The notes under the pieces: model-generated
The model's input: the letters and a program-made list of their open reading frames with translations, nothing else
Told to the model about the DNA's origin: nothing
Database searches by the model: none
Shown here: one piece after another, positions 11,401-28,169 of the stretch
How the letters are laid out: each line of letters starts with the position of its first letter
Position numbering within the stretch: the first letter of the stretch is position 1
Made by a program: the position numbers and the translations under genes
Origin: Thuidium tamariscinum
Taxonomy: Eukaryota; Streptophyta; Bryopsida; Hypnales; Thuidiaceae
DNA: 64,000 bases
Direction of reading: 5' to 3'
Assembly: GCA_947034885.2 (NCBI GenBank)
Contig: OX344749.2
Location: 44,173,682-44,237,681 of the forward strand

Positions 11401-12924
11401 TGAAAATTTGACCAAATAGAGGTCACAAGTCATTTGGACGGTGGACATGAAAGTAAAATAAGATAAGCAATGATCATGAAGTTGATGTGAACTGTCAAGG
11501 TCGGAACAAAAATCCCTATACCGCTTTGTCCAATGCCTCCAATTTGACTTTTAAGCCTTGAGCAGTCTTGCTGATATCATCCAGATCTTTTTCCATTTTC
11601 TCCTTCAGCGCTGCACAATTAAGATAATTGGGACTTGATAATTAGGTACACGATCATTATATAAACTGCATCTCCAAACGTAGAGTCCAAATGCCGCTCA
11701 TAATAACAGTATTCAGTAACAGACTGTTTCAGAATCTTCCATCAAAAAATGTAACATTCATTAGATTCATGAGGAGGTTTCCTAAGGTCACGGTGATTAT
11801 GCCAAAACCTCCACATAAAATACCGGGAAGATTTTCTTTATGACGTCTAGGAGCCCTTGAAACAGTTAAATATTTTACTGGAAATCGTATTATAGCATTA
11901 CATTGAATACTGTTTTCAGCTAAAATTCAATTATAATTTGACCAATTTTGCAGGAGATGGGGGCAGACACAGCACATCCAAGACAGAGGAGAATTGGAAA
12001 CCTTTCATGGTTGCAGCTCTTGTCGTTGTCTTGGACACTTCATTCGTCTCCTGTCAGACATATTCAATCATGTACGTAAAATTGATTTTCATTCTGATCA
12101 GGATATGCTTGAAATGAACCAAGTGTGAAATACATTCAAACAGACCTGCAAGTTTTGAAACTTCTTCCGAATCTCTGCCATCCAAATTTTGATGTCATTG
12201 ACCTGCCAAAACATATCACTCCCCATGATTAATCATAAGGGTGTACTTCGAATTCGAAGCCCGTGACAAGACTGAAGAATGCAATGCTCGATGACTGATT
12301 CGAGAGAAGAGCAAGGCAATCGTTAAACCCCTAAGTACAGAGATTTCGTGGTTCGAAGATGAAAAATCTGCGTGACCGTGTTGAGAAAAATATAATGCAG
12401 ACAGGGCTTAATTATCAATCACCAGAATGAATGAGGAATGATGCATGAGTACTTAGCATTCTCGAGGAGCTGCCTCAAAAGGCGTGCAATAAGAATTCAA
12501 ACTCTGCATACGCAAAAAATCTAGAGCTCATCTCAAGAGGGAGTTACCAAGGAGAAAGGAGGTGAGTACTATGCATGATTTCTACAGAATATGTCAATTT
12601 TCTTATTGAGTCTTTTTCTGGCTGCGATCAATTCTCGCAGCTGCATAAAAATTGCCTGGCACTCAACTAAAAAGAATTAAACATAAGAAGGTCTCCATGA
12701 GAGTTACTCAAAAGTGGAAAAAACAAAAGCATGATGCCAAATTTGGGCATTTGTGGAGCTCAGGGGTTAACCTCCTGAAAGAACAGGGTCATGTCTAGGC
12801 CTGCATCCGGGCTACCAGATGGCCCCACCTCGAGGTCCACCTGCTTGCCATTAAGACCGGGCCTATCTGCTTCAGAAGAAGACTCGTTGGAATCCTGCGC
12901 ACTCGAAATCAAATAATTCAGCAT
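8478..12924 (-). CDS. SYP132-like: Plasma-membrane Qa-SNARE syntaxin, SYP1/SYP132 type
   Basis: Twelve exons on the minus strand, all GT-AG and in phase: 12924-12772, 12202-12146, 12050-12002, 11610-11522, 11017-10944, 10815-10773, 10621-10561, 10390-10365, 10086-10009, 9819-9739, 9505-9440, 8645-8478, giving 314 aa. The N-terminus is short and acidic. The Habc three-helix domain spans about 50-175. The SNARE motif spans about 205-267 and contains [10 protein letters not shown] and [13 protein letters not shown], with the zero-layer Gln at 249, which marks a Qa-SNARE. A tail anchor at about 287-307 follows RK. Length and motifs match SYP132 and KNOLLE-type syntaxins, which drive vesicle fusion at the plasma membrane and cell plate. 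Exon 8 is only 26 nt. A splice-acceptor-like sequence abuts the ATG (TTGGTTTTAG then ATG), so a 5' UTR intron is likely. Distinguishing SYP132 from its paralogues needs a tree. Confidence 0.92.
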
Positions 12925-15068
12925 CTAAAACCAACCACGTGATACACCCCTTAAATTCCCTTCTACGCATTACAAAACTCGTGGTGCCTTCAGCACGAAG
13001 TAGCCTTGACCTAATCACATCGTGACCACATTAGAAATTTATTTGCACTGCATTTACAACAGCCTGAAACACCCTCAGTCTTGACCCCAAAGAAACGGAG
13101 ATTCCACTGCATGAAAGTCACTAATCCGATTGTCTACATAGTGAAAAAAATACGATGCAAACAGGTTTACATTTCGTATCATCATAATCAATGAACAACA
13201 ATGCAATTGTTGATCGAAAGAAACAAAAGAAAATCTAAAGAAAGTCTCCACATGAGCCACGCAAAAGTTCCAAAACAAAAACATGTTGGATTTCTATCAT
13301 CACACAATGCTTTGTAACTCAATGCAGTCACTCGTGATTAACCCTAATCACCACAATTTCCACATTCTGCAACAAGATACCTCAAAGAGATCATTCATGG
13401 CGAGCAGTCGGATGACTGCCTCCTCGATCGATCAAATGGGTTCCCAGTTATCACAAATTCATGATCCAAAATCCTCCATAATTTATACTGCCATTGCCAT
13501 GATGTGCTCCACTCAAATTAACGGCGCTTGTTGATGTTGAGCTTCAACCGTTCTCAATCGGGACCATTGATGTTTTCCGAATCCGATTCTGATTCTGTGG
13601 CGAAGAATTTGTAGCGAACAACGCCATCTCAGAGAGTTCGAATCGAATTCTGCAATGCTGCACTATAGAAACGTATGTACAACAGAAAAACTAAAAGAAT
13701 TAAACGCTTGTACTGCAGCAGTAGCCTTGTGAGATTGTAAAGATTCTCTTGAAAATGTAAGTTAAGGCGAGCGAAGACCCTTCGTCTTCGACGCACAGTG
13801 ACTTACTACAGAGCGAATGTAAACCCTAAATGCCCTGAATCACCTTTTGATTTATAAATTGCAACAACTTGAGGAATGATTTGAGTTGATGTGTGAGAAA
13901 AGTTCAAGATTTTGAGGGATCAGTGTGTTCAATTGATAATTGAATAGCACCATAATTAGGCAAGGAAATTTTAGTGGGATGAAAAATGCATCATTTGGAG
14001 ATCATGAGAAGCTGTTGATTCTATCCAACATTTAGAAAAATGCACTTCAAGGTGTAAAAGATTCATGTCATCTATCAATGAAATGTAAAGCCTCAATAAC
14101 TTTTGCATACAATATTTGGTGTATTTGAATCCATTTCATTAGTTACCAAAAAAATTTTTTTAATGGAAAATATGTTTCAAGTCAAGATTTAGAAGTGGTG
14201 TTGATTCTCTTAAGTTGAAGGGCCTACAACCAAAAGCAATTGTTTTGACAACCATGATTGATAGTCCATGGGGTCTAATTTTTTGGTCAAATTGTAACTA
14301 ATTGCAACTTATCTTACATGAAGTCCAAAAATGACATTTGAATATCTCAAGTAAAAGTCATAAGAGATCAAAGTTGAATTAGAAAACTCTTTAAATCCAT
14401 GTCTTGATTTCTATCTCTTTGTGATGAGCATTATACAATGAGCACCTACTAGGGCACTCACAAATGGACCCTTGCAATTCACATGTGCATGTGTAACCTT
14501 GTTGAGGGCAATTTTAACCCTAGATACCATCGATGCCAACCTATGGCCAAGGTAGTCAATAAAAAATGATCTGATTTATAGTGCAATAGGTGCATTCTTC
14601 AATTCTACAGCAATGTAAAAAGTCCTCCAACAAAAACTTCTAGGTCACATCATCATTTCAAGATTAACGTCATGATGTTTTTGATCAATCTGAACTACAT
14701 CAAGTCCTGAATTCATTGCAATATCCCAAATTCTTAAACGAAACTAGGTTCCCCACATGCTTCAATTGTTTCCCACATCCAATTCATCACATTCTTAAGC
14801 AAGCTTAGTCCTAGTAAAGTCCCTTTGTTAAAGTTGTTCTTCCCAAGTGATTGCCGTTTGCAGTGAACTGCCAGATGAACGGCAAATACTTCGGGTAAAC
14901 ATTTTGTGATAAATTTCTGAATGTGATCCAATTCTGAACAAGGTCGGTCTCTGATTATTTAACATCTCAGAAATTATATAAACAAATAGAAACTCCCCAC
15001 CATTTCATGGAGACCAGCACATTCTTTACCCAGTGTATGAACGAAAGATGATGAATAGTAAATGAGCA
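12925..15068. other. Upstream region of the syntaxin gene / downstream of PRMT3
   Basis: The part nearest the syntaxin probably holds a non-coding 5' exon, since an acceptor-like AG directly precedes its ATG; donor and transcription start were not identified. The part from about 13850 to 15068 is AT-rich and contains the 3' UTR of PRMT3. Short ORFs here resemble no known family. Confidence 0.45.
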
Positions 15069-19037
<3,969 letters not shown>

Positions 19038-20648
19038 CGCTGCCGTCTGCGGAGGAAACGATACTGGATGAGGAGAAGAAATGCAGGCGCTGTTTCACGG
19101 GCAGTGGAACTCCCTCCCCAAGCTTCTGATGGACGAGGATTGGGGTTTAGGGTTTAAGAGGAACAACTCTACTGTACTCCAACTGCCCTACCCACAGTAA
19201 ATTGCAGCCTTCTTTATTAGCACTACTGTACCTAAGGTGAAAACACCCTAAATTTTTTTTTTAAATTTAAAATTTTCTTATAGTATAAGAAACTGAAAAT
19301 CATGAATTTTCAAAACAAAATTTTATTTTTACACAAGCCATGTCATTACAATTAATTTTTAAAGTGGAAACTCCCTTGGTCACATAAACAATTACATAGC
19401 TTGGTTATAAAACCAAAATTTACAAAATCAATAATCCATCAATCTTAATTAACTATGGATAGAGTTAAATCACATTTTTTAGAATACTTTCAATAGAAGT
19501 TTATTTGTTAGAAATGTATACAAGAACAATATTAGGTGCTATTAACTTAGTAGTTTTAATGCTACAACATATGCAACTACACCCTCTTCTATTGCATTAA
19601 CAACCAAGTGTTAAAAGTTAGTAAGCATCAAGCTACAAAAGATCTCATTAAAATAAATGTGGTATTTACACTAGAATAAGAAACACTAGTAAAGCTTTTA
19701 GTATTAACTTTTGGGGTTAACTTTTAGTAGAAAGTAGGGTTATTTGGTTTAAAATAAGAGTAATAAAATCATCCCATTCATGTAGATTTTTGTCTATAAT
19801 GTTAATCTTCTAAGAGTTTATATAGTTAACTTTGGCTTTAACTATAATCAATACTTTGAAAATTCATAGTTCATTTATATATTAGTGTCCTAAAGATATA
19901 ACTTAAGGAAATATAAAATCTTTTTCAATTGCCAAAAAGATACTACAAAAATTTAGACAATTTAAGTTAGAATAGAACATGCTTAGATGTTTATTTAGAC
20001 AATTTTTGAAATAGTTACCTTGATGTGTTACTATGCAAACAACTTCCAACAAATGGCAAGTCTCTGTGTGTCCCAAAACAAACAAATGAACAATCTATTA
20101 TTCATGATTGTACTAAAATTTATATTTAGTATCATCTACACTAATTTGATTTAAGAATGCTATACTTTTTACTTTGTATAAATATTTTACCAAATATTTT
20201 TATAGAGATCTTTTTTGTATACTATTGACATCTATGCTTGTAAAAACATATTCATCTACTATAAAAATTAATTGCCTTCTAAAAATATGGTTGGCTACAA
20301 TTTGTAATGTACTTATTGGTTGTAGAAGAAAAATGATATTTAAAGTAGACATACCCATTATGGACCTTCTTCTCAATTGCTTCCTTATCCATATGAAATT
20401 TACTCTGATATTTCAATCCTAATATTATGAGTCAAAATGTAAATAGAGAAGAAAATATTTATTAGGTTTGTCATAAGAGAATTATTCATCCAAAAAATTA
20501 AATCTCTACTTTTCATCCAAAGTTTGAAAATCAAAAGTCTTTCTTATTTGCTTCTAGTAAGTGTAAAGAGATAATTTTAATTGGATGAGGTTAATATTGT
20601 TAGGTAAGTAGGTATTGAAATAACAATAGTATTTATTATGTGTGCATA

Positions 20649-20718
<70 letters not shown>

Positions 20719-22130
20719 TTTTCCCTACCTAAATATAGAATCATGATTATGGATCTTGAGATCTGCTAATAGTATATATAATTATTAAAAAACTATTAAA
20801 TGTAATACTACCTAGTTGATGTAGAATAGACGTGTACAAATAATGATAAATTTATTATGGATGTAGTGGATGTGTGCATTATCCAATGGTTGTACAATGG
20901 ATCCACTACTACAACACTATAACCATTTCAAAAAATCCTCCTTTGGATGCATTTTTTTTATTAATGTTTAATTAGAAAAAAAATTCTAGGTGTACTATCA
21001 TTGAAATATTATGCCATTTTTGTATTAGAATTAACGCTATGCTTGGATGATTAATATGACTTTAGATGGACAAACATCATTTCATCCATTCTATATACAT
21101 TCCATTTTATATATACATTTATGTAAATGCTTTTTCAATCCATGAAGGATTGCAACTACTTACTATCTAATTTCCTATTAGTAAGTGCTCCAAAGTTACA
21201 TATAAGGTACTCAAACCCATGATAGATTCCAATCTTGAATTGGAATTCCTAATCTTCAATAAATTTTGCTAATTGGAATCCAAACTCTTTAAAGGCAAAG
21301 GAAACTATATTTGGGCCTCATGTTTTTTTAATAGTTTTGAAGTGTCAATACAAGGATTTCTATTTGCACAAATTATTATTATTTTTAACCAATACATGCT
21401 ATTTTCTTCACTCATTTTATTATTATGAAGATGTTTTATTTGTAATTTATACTTTTTACAATGTCTCCAATCAAAATAAGTGATTCAAAGTCATGAATTT
21501 GTTTTCCTTTGAAGGTTCAATGCCAATATATAAAAATGTACTTAATGTAGAATTGGGTTGAAGAATCATGCTTTTATAATTTAATGAATAGTCAAGAGTA
21601 ACTTCTATACATGTCAAGAGGTTAATTTGTTATTCCACAATCTCAAGTGACTATTTTTTAATTATCATTGGAACTATTTAGAGAATTAAGAGAGTCACAT
21701 TAGCATCCATAAAGACAAAACTTCCCCAATACCCTTAGGGGCCACTCAACAATAGGAAGCTTTGAGATTTTCTTTTGACTAACTACAATATTTGTTTCTT
21801 TTACCCAAATAAATTAGCCTAAACACATTTGAAATATTCCCTCATTTGCTATAAAATATTTGTGAATCTAATACATGTACCAATGCACATTGGCCTATAG
21901 ATTCACAATGGGCTTCCTCACCATCGTAAGTGTAGGGCATAGTTGGCATGTCTTTGCAGAATATTGATTTTTCACTCAAAAATAAGATTTGAAAAATCCT
22001 AAAAATAAATTTTTTTTACACTATTCTTTTTTAACCATACAATTTTTTTTACTTTTTGAAAAATAATTTCCCTAAAAGTTTAACATTTATTTTTAGGATT
22101 ACTTTCCCAACCCTCCCCTACAATTACGGT
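19038..22130. other. AT-rich intergenic region without a gene
   Basis: 19038 to about 19200 is the likely PRMT3 leader and promoter. From 19240 to about 22080 the DNA is strongly AT-rich, with no plausible ORF, no RNA gene and no recognisable element apart from the TA microsatellite listed separately. The next sequence rise in GC, at about 22100, marks the start of the STRAP gene leader. Confidence 0.6.
20640..20722. repeat. (TA)n microsatellite followed by poly-T
   Basis: About 50 bp of alternating TA directly followed by a run of T about 22 long. Probably length-variable. No gene nearby. Confidence 0.95.
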
Positions 22131-23825
22131 ACTTTAGTTCTAAGCTTTTCTCTTTCTTACTAATTTCAATTCTGTCTCTCCACTCTACATTTCTGTCCCT
22201 CTTTCCGCAGTTTCTTCTTAGCTTTGGCTTGTTGCGACCGACCATTCCTCCGGCGTCTCGTTCTGGAGTTGGGACACTCTTCCTTGTCACAACACGTCCT
22301 TCCTTTTGCCGCTCCATTTCAGTGGGTCCACTCAGTTGACGATCCCGTGAAGACAGAAATCTGTGTTGGCGACTTTTGTATTCCTCGTGATTCCTTGGGA
22401 GCTTGGCTTTGTCGCCGTCTGTGGTTTGGTTGCTTCTGTTCGATAGATAGTGAGTTCGGTGGACGAGCTACCGGGTCTTTTGCTAAGGATCGGAGAAGCT
22501 CAGAAAGATTTGCAAGGAAGCAGAAAGAGTGGTGGCGAAATAGTTGCGACGTTTTCGATTTACGGGTTTTCGATTTTGTTGACACAATTTTGTCAAATAA
22601 GCGCGCACGGCATTGGAATTGGTGGTGGAGTCGTATGGTCTACTGAGCGTGGATCGTTGGAGATTTCGAATTGGGTGGCAAAGCTTTGGCTAAGTCGTAA
22701 TTTGGGAAGAGTTCGTATTTGAGGATTTAGGGTTTGGGTCTAGGGTTTGGTGTTTTGGTCGGATCTTTTTGGTGGAGTGACATTTGGAGCGATCGTTTTT
22801 TCAATCAAGACTCGCGTATTTGCGGAGTCAAACACTGGATCTGGATTCCTGGAGTAGATTCTCCTTTTGTCGGAGTACGAGGAATTTTCTGGAGTATTGA
22901 TACGCTTCGATGCTTTGATTGGTGCTCATCGACGCAATTACCGTAATTTCCAGTCGAGATTCTGTTAATCAACGGATGGTTCCAACTGGTACATCGCCAT
23001 AGTCGGAATCCGGTGGGAGTAGGCTTCGATCCGGGCCACTGTTAAGCTCATGCTAGACAGTGCTATTTGAAGATTGGAGACCTTGTAGATCATCGCAGTG
23101 ATTGAATAACGTTTCTTGCACCCGGAAATTCTTCAAACGCAAGTTTTCCTTACACCAATGCGAGACGAGTAGTGCTGACGCCACTTCTTAGCTCGCTAAT
23201 AGTCGAAGCTCGCTGCCATTGCCCGGCGACGGAGTCTTCTCAGGCGTCTGCGTTTGGCGTTTCATTCAACTGCACAGATTTTGTGTCATAACCTAGATTT
23301 GAATTTTTGGTTAGGTCTTGCACATTTGAGGTCACCTTTTTGAGACTCTCAAATTTACGCAAGTGCTGAGTTGTTGTTTCTTAAATTTTCGATTTCGCAT
23401 GTTCAAGATTGCAGGGTTCTAGGCTTTTGCAAATTTATGGTACAAGCTATCCCTCAACGAGATTGAGAAGCTGTTTTTCAACGAGGTTGAGGAGCTATTT
23501 TTCAACGAAGTTGAGGTGCTACACCTCAACGAGGTTGAGGTTTAGAGAATTGCGCCCAAACATCATCTCCGTGTTGTTTTGAGGTGGCTCATCTCTTAGT
23601 GTACACAGTGTGGGAAATCTAGGTCAACACGGGGTTGGAAATTGGATTTCTTGAGCGAGGGTTGTCGCTTTCTGTAAATTGGTTTACCATCGACAGGCGA
23701 TAGGCAGTGCATTTGGCTCATCTGAATAGCACTATTTGGCGCATTTTGAAATTCCTGAGTTTCAGCATCGATACTAGCGAGTGGGTTGCAAGTGCTTTTG
23801 AGAGTTTTTGTTACTACAATCAGCA
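22131..23825 (+). promoter_or_regulatory. Promoter and long 5' leader of the STRAP gene
   Basis: A pyrimidine-rich stretch at about 22140-22210 and a switch to balanced base composition suggest transcription starts here, some 1.6 kb before the ATG. The region may be a long untranslated leader, possibly with an intron. Several short ORFs (up to 140 aa) resemble no known protein and I treat them as chance or leader ORFs. It contains a 24-bp tandem repeat at 23455-23540. Confidence 0.4.
23455..23540 (+). repeat. 24-bp tandem repeat of small hairpins in the STRAP leader
   Basis: Three and a half copies of a 24-bp unit beginning CAACGAGGTTGAGG. Each unit holds a short inverted repeat (CCTCAAC / GTTGAGG around GAG), so the transcript could form a row of small stem-loops. 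It lies about 290 bp upstream of the ATG. Confidence 0.8.
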
Positions 23826-26534
23826 ATGGAGAAGAGGAAAGCGCAGATTCCCCTTGTGTGCCACGGACACTCTCGTCCAATTGTGGATCTTTCGTACAGT
23901 CCTATCACCCCTGATGGCTTCTTCTTGGTCAGCGCCAGCAAAGGTATGTGCTGATCTTTGGAAACTAAATTATCCTCTATGTCTTGATGTGCGGATTTAA
24001 GCCAAGAAACCATTCTTGTGACTTTTGCTGTTTGAGTGATTCCATTATAAGAACGATTTTTTTTTGTTCTTATTATATTGGCGGAATCTTGACCTCATTT
24101 CGAGAGTATTCCAATGCACTTTAGTATGTATAATTTTGGATACCATATGAAGGAGTTATGAATTGTTTTAGTAAGATCTCAATTACGACCGTGAACCTTG
24201 AGAATTGCATCTACGATGTATCTTATGAGTCTAATGGAAGCATCTTTGACTGTGATAGAACTTAGAAGAATCTCATCTCTTACAAGTCATATTTTTGGAT
24301 GGCACTTGTAAATGGGTTTATGGTCCTGGTCAGAATGGGAGTATCAATAATTTTTGAGGTCTAAGGTTTTGAGCAACTTCGTTTGTAGATGGGAAGCCAA
24401 TGCTCCGAAACGGAGAGACAGGTGACTGGATTGGAACCTTTGACGGCCACAAAGGAGCTGTATGGGCAGCGTGCCTCGACACTCCAGCAATGCGTTGTGC
24501 CACTGCATCTGCTGATTTCAGCGCGTAAGTCATTTCCTCCTTTATGGACTGAAGCATTTGATGCCAAATGTGGGATCGCTTGTAAATCTTTTAGGAAGAG
24601 GATATAAGGAACTTATGGAAGGATCTGCAGAATCTTGGCCTCTGGTTTTGGTTATTTAATTGGAGTTGAAATCTAGATTATCACAGTCGTGTGCTTTGTT
24701 CCTCTTTTCAAAAAGTTTAATATTATATTTTTCACATTTTTCATTATAAATGTAAACTGTGTACGTGTTGAGCTCAAATTGTGTCCTGTTTATTGCATCT
24801 GTTGCGGAAGATTTTGAGCTATGAATTTACTTTCACTGCGAGAAGGCATGAGTTGTTGACGTCTGGATATGGATTTTGAATTGCAGGAGGGTGTGGGATG
24901 CTCTGACAGGGGATGAGCTTTGCTTATTTGAGCACAAGCATATTGTTCGTACCTGTGCATTTTCTGAGGTCTTCCCTCTACCCTGCACCCAGCTGTACGA
25001 AATCAAATGTCTCGTTTCTGCACCCCTGGGAAGTAGCTTGGGCTAAATTTTGACTTTCCATTTCAGTGTGTTTTCTGCAGGTAAAGCTAGATATTTATCT
25101 GTGAATTTTTTCTGCTTATACGTGAATGTTGCTCTTGGGTCTTGACAATGTACAAGTCAAGTGCCTGTAGTTGTTTTGAATTCTGATTGAGGTGTTGGTG
25201 GCATGGTTGAAGAGCACGATGCACTTGCTAACAGGAGGTGCGGAGAAAGTGTTGCGAATTTTTGATCTGGGTCGGCCAGACGCACCTCCAACGCTGTTGG
25301 AAAGTTCCCCGGAGACTCCGATAAGGGCGGCAGTCTGGCATCACAGTGACCAGACCATTTTGAGCTCGTCGAATGACATTGGTGGTGTTAGGTAAGGCCA
25401 CGCTGATCTTACAGCGATTGTGACCTCCCTGCAATTCATAATTCCTTTCATCTCGGTATGAGTAACAAGGTTATGTAAGGGGTGCCGCGGTCATATCTGT
25501 AAGTGACCTGATATTGTTGTGTCCTAAATAATCAGAGTATGGGATGTAAGAACCAAGTCTGTCGTGCGGACCTTGGATACAAAATCTTCTTGCACTAGTG
25601 TGGAGGTCAGCAGGGACGGTCGGTACATTACCACAGCGGATGGCAACACTGTGAAGTTTTGGGATGCCAATCAGTAAGTTCTCTCTGGATTTGCTTGACC
25701 ACGTCCTGCATCTATCTAATGTTGACACTAGTCGTTTTGTTGCTTGAAGATTTTAACTACTGCCTGATTGCTCTTGTGTTAGAGGGTTTGTGCTGATGCA
25801 AACTTTTGTGCAATGTCTCACAAGGTGTGTCCTATGTGCAGCTTTGGGTTGGTGAAAAGCTATACAATGCCTAGACCGGTGGAATCAGCGTCCCTGTTTC
25901 CCTCTCGGGGGAAGTTCATAGCAGGGGGTGATGATATGTGGGTGCGCCTCTTTGATTTCGACAGTGGCGATGAAATTGGTGAGTGATTTGCTTACTTATC
26001 TTGAAGTATTCGATGAAAGTAGTACGTAGCCCGTTTCCTAGAGCACTGCGCAGAATTCGAAATCAGTATAACAGCTGCCGGTCATTCTATGTTCTTTGAT
26101 GAGAAGACATCAGACTGTTTAGGTAGGTGCATTGCTGGAGGGCCTGCACTTACTCTATCTGTAGTAAAACTACATCGCTACTGTGATCTTATAGTATTGA
26201 TGCGTCTATCAAAATTGGTCATTTTCAACCCTGGAAATCTCTATGTCCTTAAGAGTTTAATGCTGTGTTGATTGTGTATGCAGAATGCAACAAAGGTCAC
26301 CACGGCCCTGTGCACTGTGTCCGTTTTTCTCCAGGGGGTGAATCTTACGCTTCGGGCTCTGAGGATGGAACCATTCGTATCTGGAAGACCGTGAGTGCGA
26401 GCGAGGGGGAAGTCGAGGTAGGTGGTGGCTACGCTGAAGGTGCTGCAGCGAACCAGATAAAGGTCAGAGTTGACGAGGTTGCAAGGAAAGTGCAAGGCTT
26501 TCACATCGCTCAAGAAGATGGCGTACTCTACTGA
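23826..26534 (+). CDS. STRAP-like: WD40 protein of the STRAP (serine-threonine kinase receptor-associated) family
   Basis: Seven GT-AG exons: 23826-23943, 24389-24524, 24887-24968, 25213-25391, 25536-25673, 25842-25978, 26284-26534, all in phase, giving 346 aa. WD40 blades run through the whole protein: [122 protein letters not shown] and [30 protein letters not shown]. These closely match plant STRAP proteins, which are about 330-350 aa. STRAP/Unrip in animals is an adaptor in SMN-complex and TGF-beta signalling; in plants a scaffold role is inferred. A poorly conserved, charged C-terminal tail of about 50 residues follows the last blade. A hAT-type MITE lies 134 bp after the stop. Confidence 0.93.
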
Positions 26535-28169
26535 AATGAAAGACCTGATGTCTCTACTCTAGCTGAGGTTCGAGGGTTTGTGTTTGACGTGGAATTGTCT
26601 TCGGGAGGTCGTGGAGCAGGTTGTAGTTTCCAAGAATTTGAGAGACTACTTTGGGAGTAATGTGGGGCAGGGCTTTTTTTTCTGGCGAAATTTCGCCAGA
26701 TTGTCAGAATTCTGACCACTACTGGTTAGTCCCTCCAAAATCTGGCCACTGCAGTGAGGCCAGCAGGGGGGACACTGGTCCAAAAAAAAAGCCCTGATGT
26801 GGGGTCATGTCGCTGATGCATGTACTTTGCATAGTTCAAGCCTTCAAGGCTGTCAGTCAGGAGGGGGCTGCTGGAATGTCCTCTGTTTGTACTTGCAGAA
26901 GTGATGACTTGATTTTGGATGTTTTGTAGCTTATCAAACTATGGAATACATGGGCTTCTGGACTTCTACGACCTGAAAAATCGTGTCTTCTGTGACTGGT
27001 TTGTTTATATGCGACATCTAGTGTGTGAAGTGTTCTGTGGTTTGAATTTCTGTCACCCAAGTCTTAGAAGGTTGTCATCGTATAGTTAAGGTCATAATTT
27101 GGTTGCAACTTATGTGTGAAAGATGCGTACGAAATTGGTGGGTACGTGGTCATCGTAGCTTTTATGAAGAAGTTTGAATTGCAAAGAGCATCGCCAACCA
27201 CTGGATGACGAGACTTATAAGATAATGAAGAGACTTAAAATATAATTTTCTTCACTGTAGAGGCCTCCTTCTCAAGGATGCTAAACGGATCCCTGCCTCA
27301 CAGCTAAACGATGTTATGTATAGATTACGTTCATGAAAGAAACTATGACGGCAAGCTGTGCCTACAATTCTTGCAAGTACAATTTCTTGTGTGAGAGGCT
27401 TCAATTCATAATCCACTCAAAGTAATTTTTTCAGTGACTGTGACTATGATTCTTAAGACGTTAGAAGCTCATTGAACCGTCAATTGCAGTGGCAAAAATA
27501 TCTGCACAATCCATAAACTCCGAAGTCTGTAGCACGGATGAAGTGGTAGCTATGAACGGCCGCTGCACTTAGATTCCTTAATTTTGCACCATACGAATTG
27601 ATTATTGATTTTTGTTGCTCCCCAAAATAAGCGAACGTTCTTTTAAAAGACCTATGACTGTATATTCTGTACAACCAGCTCATATAAGAGCTATATGACC
27701 TGCTCAATAATTAGAGAAGTATCCTTTGAAGAACAATTAAAAGAACTAAGGTAGTACCACCTGTATGCAATCACTTAAGCAATTGTTGGATTGATATGAC
27801 CTATGAAAGGTATTGCAAATTTTTCTTTTGTAGAGAGATAAGAAATATTGGGATTGTAAATTTTTTGTTATTTTATTTCCAAGATTGAAATCTTTACATT
27901 AAGAGAGGGTGTTTCTATATTTTGTACTGTTTTGTTTGTTTGTTACATTGACATTGAGACCTCCTCACCTATGCATCTTCCAATTGCGTGCATGGTACCA
28001 TCAAACAGTTCTTAGTGAAGACTGCACAAGCTTGGTTTTGTGGTGTTTGGACCTATGGTGTAAAAGTTATTGAATTTCAAAGTTTTTATTCATTAAAAAA
28101 TTAAAAAATTATTATTTTTACTTTGGTTTTGAATGTAGCAAAGACAAAGGGCACGCTAATTACTATGAA
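26535..28169. other. STRAP 3' region and AT-rich intergenic DNA
   Basis: The first part should hold the STRAP 3' UTR, with the MITE at 26668-26796 inserted in or just after it. No further coding region is supported. Composition becomes AT-rich from about 27700 up to the left arm of the inverted duplication. Confidence 0.5.
26668..26796. mobile_element. 129-bp hAT-type MITE with 8-bp target duplication
   Basis: The ends are CAGGGCTTTTTTTT and the complement of CAGGGCTTTTTTTTTGG. Both sides are flanked by ATGTGGGG (26660-26667 and 26797-26804), an exact 8-bp target duplication as made by hAT transposases. Inside are two perfect palindromes, one of 20 bp at 26681-26700 centred on AAATTT and GTCAGAATTCTGAC at 26703-26716, plus a near-palindrome around ACTGCAGT at about 26743-26764. 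No coding capacity. Confidence 0.9.

Noticed and set aside
22224..22946. ORFs of 140, 90 and 70 aa in the STRAP leader
   Set aside because: No family resemblance, overlapping frames and a position upstream of a clear gene; more likely chance ORFs in a long leader.
23455..23540. CRISPR-like interpretation of the regularly spaced 24-bp repeats
   Set aside because: Units are contiguous without unique spacers and the genome is a plant's.
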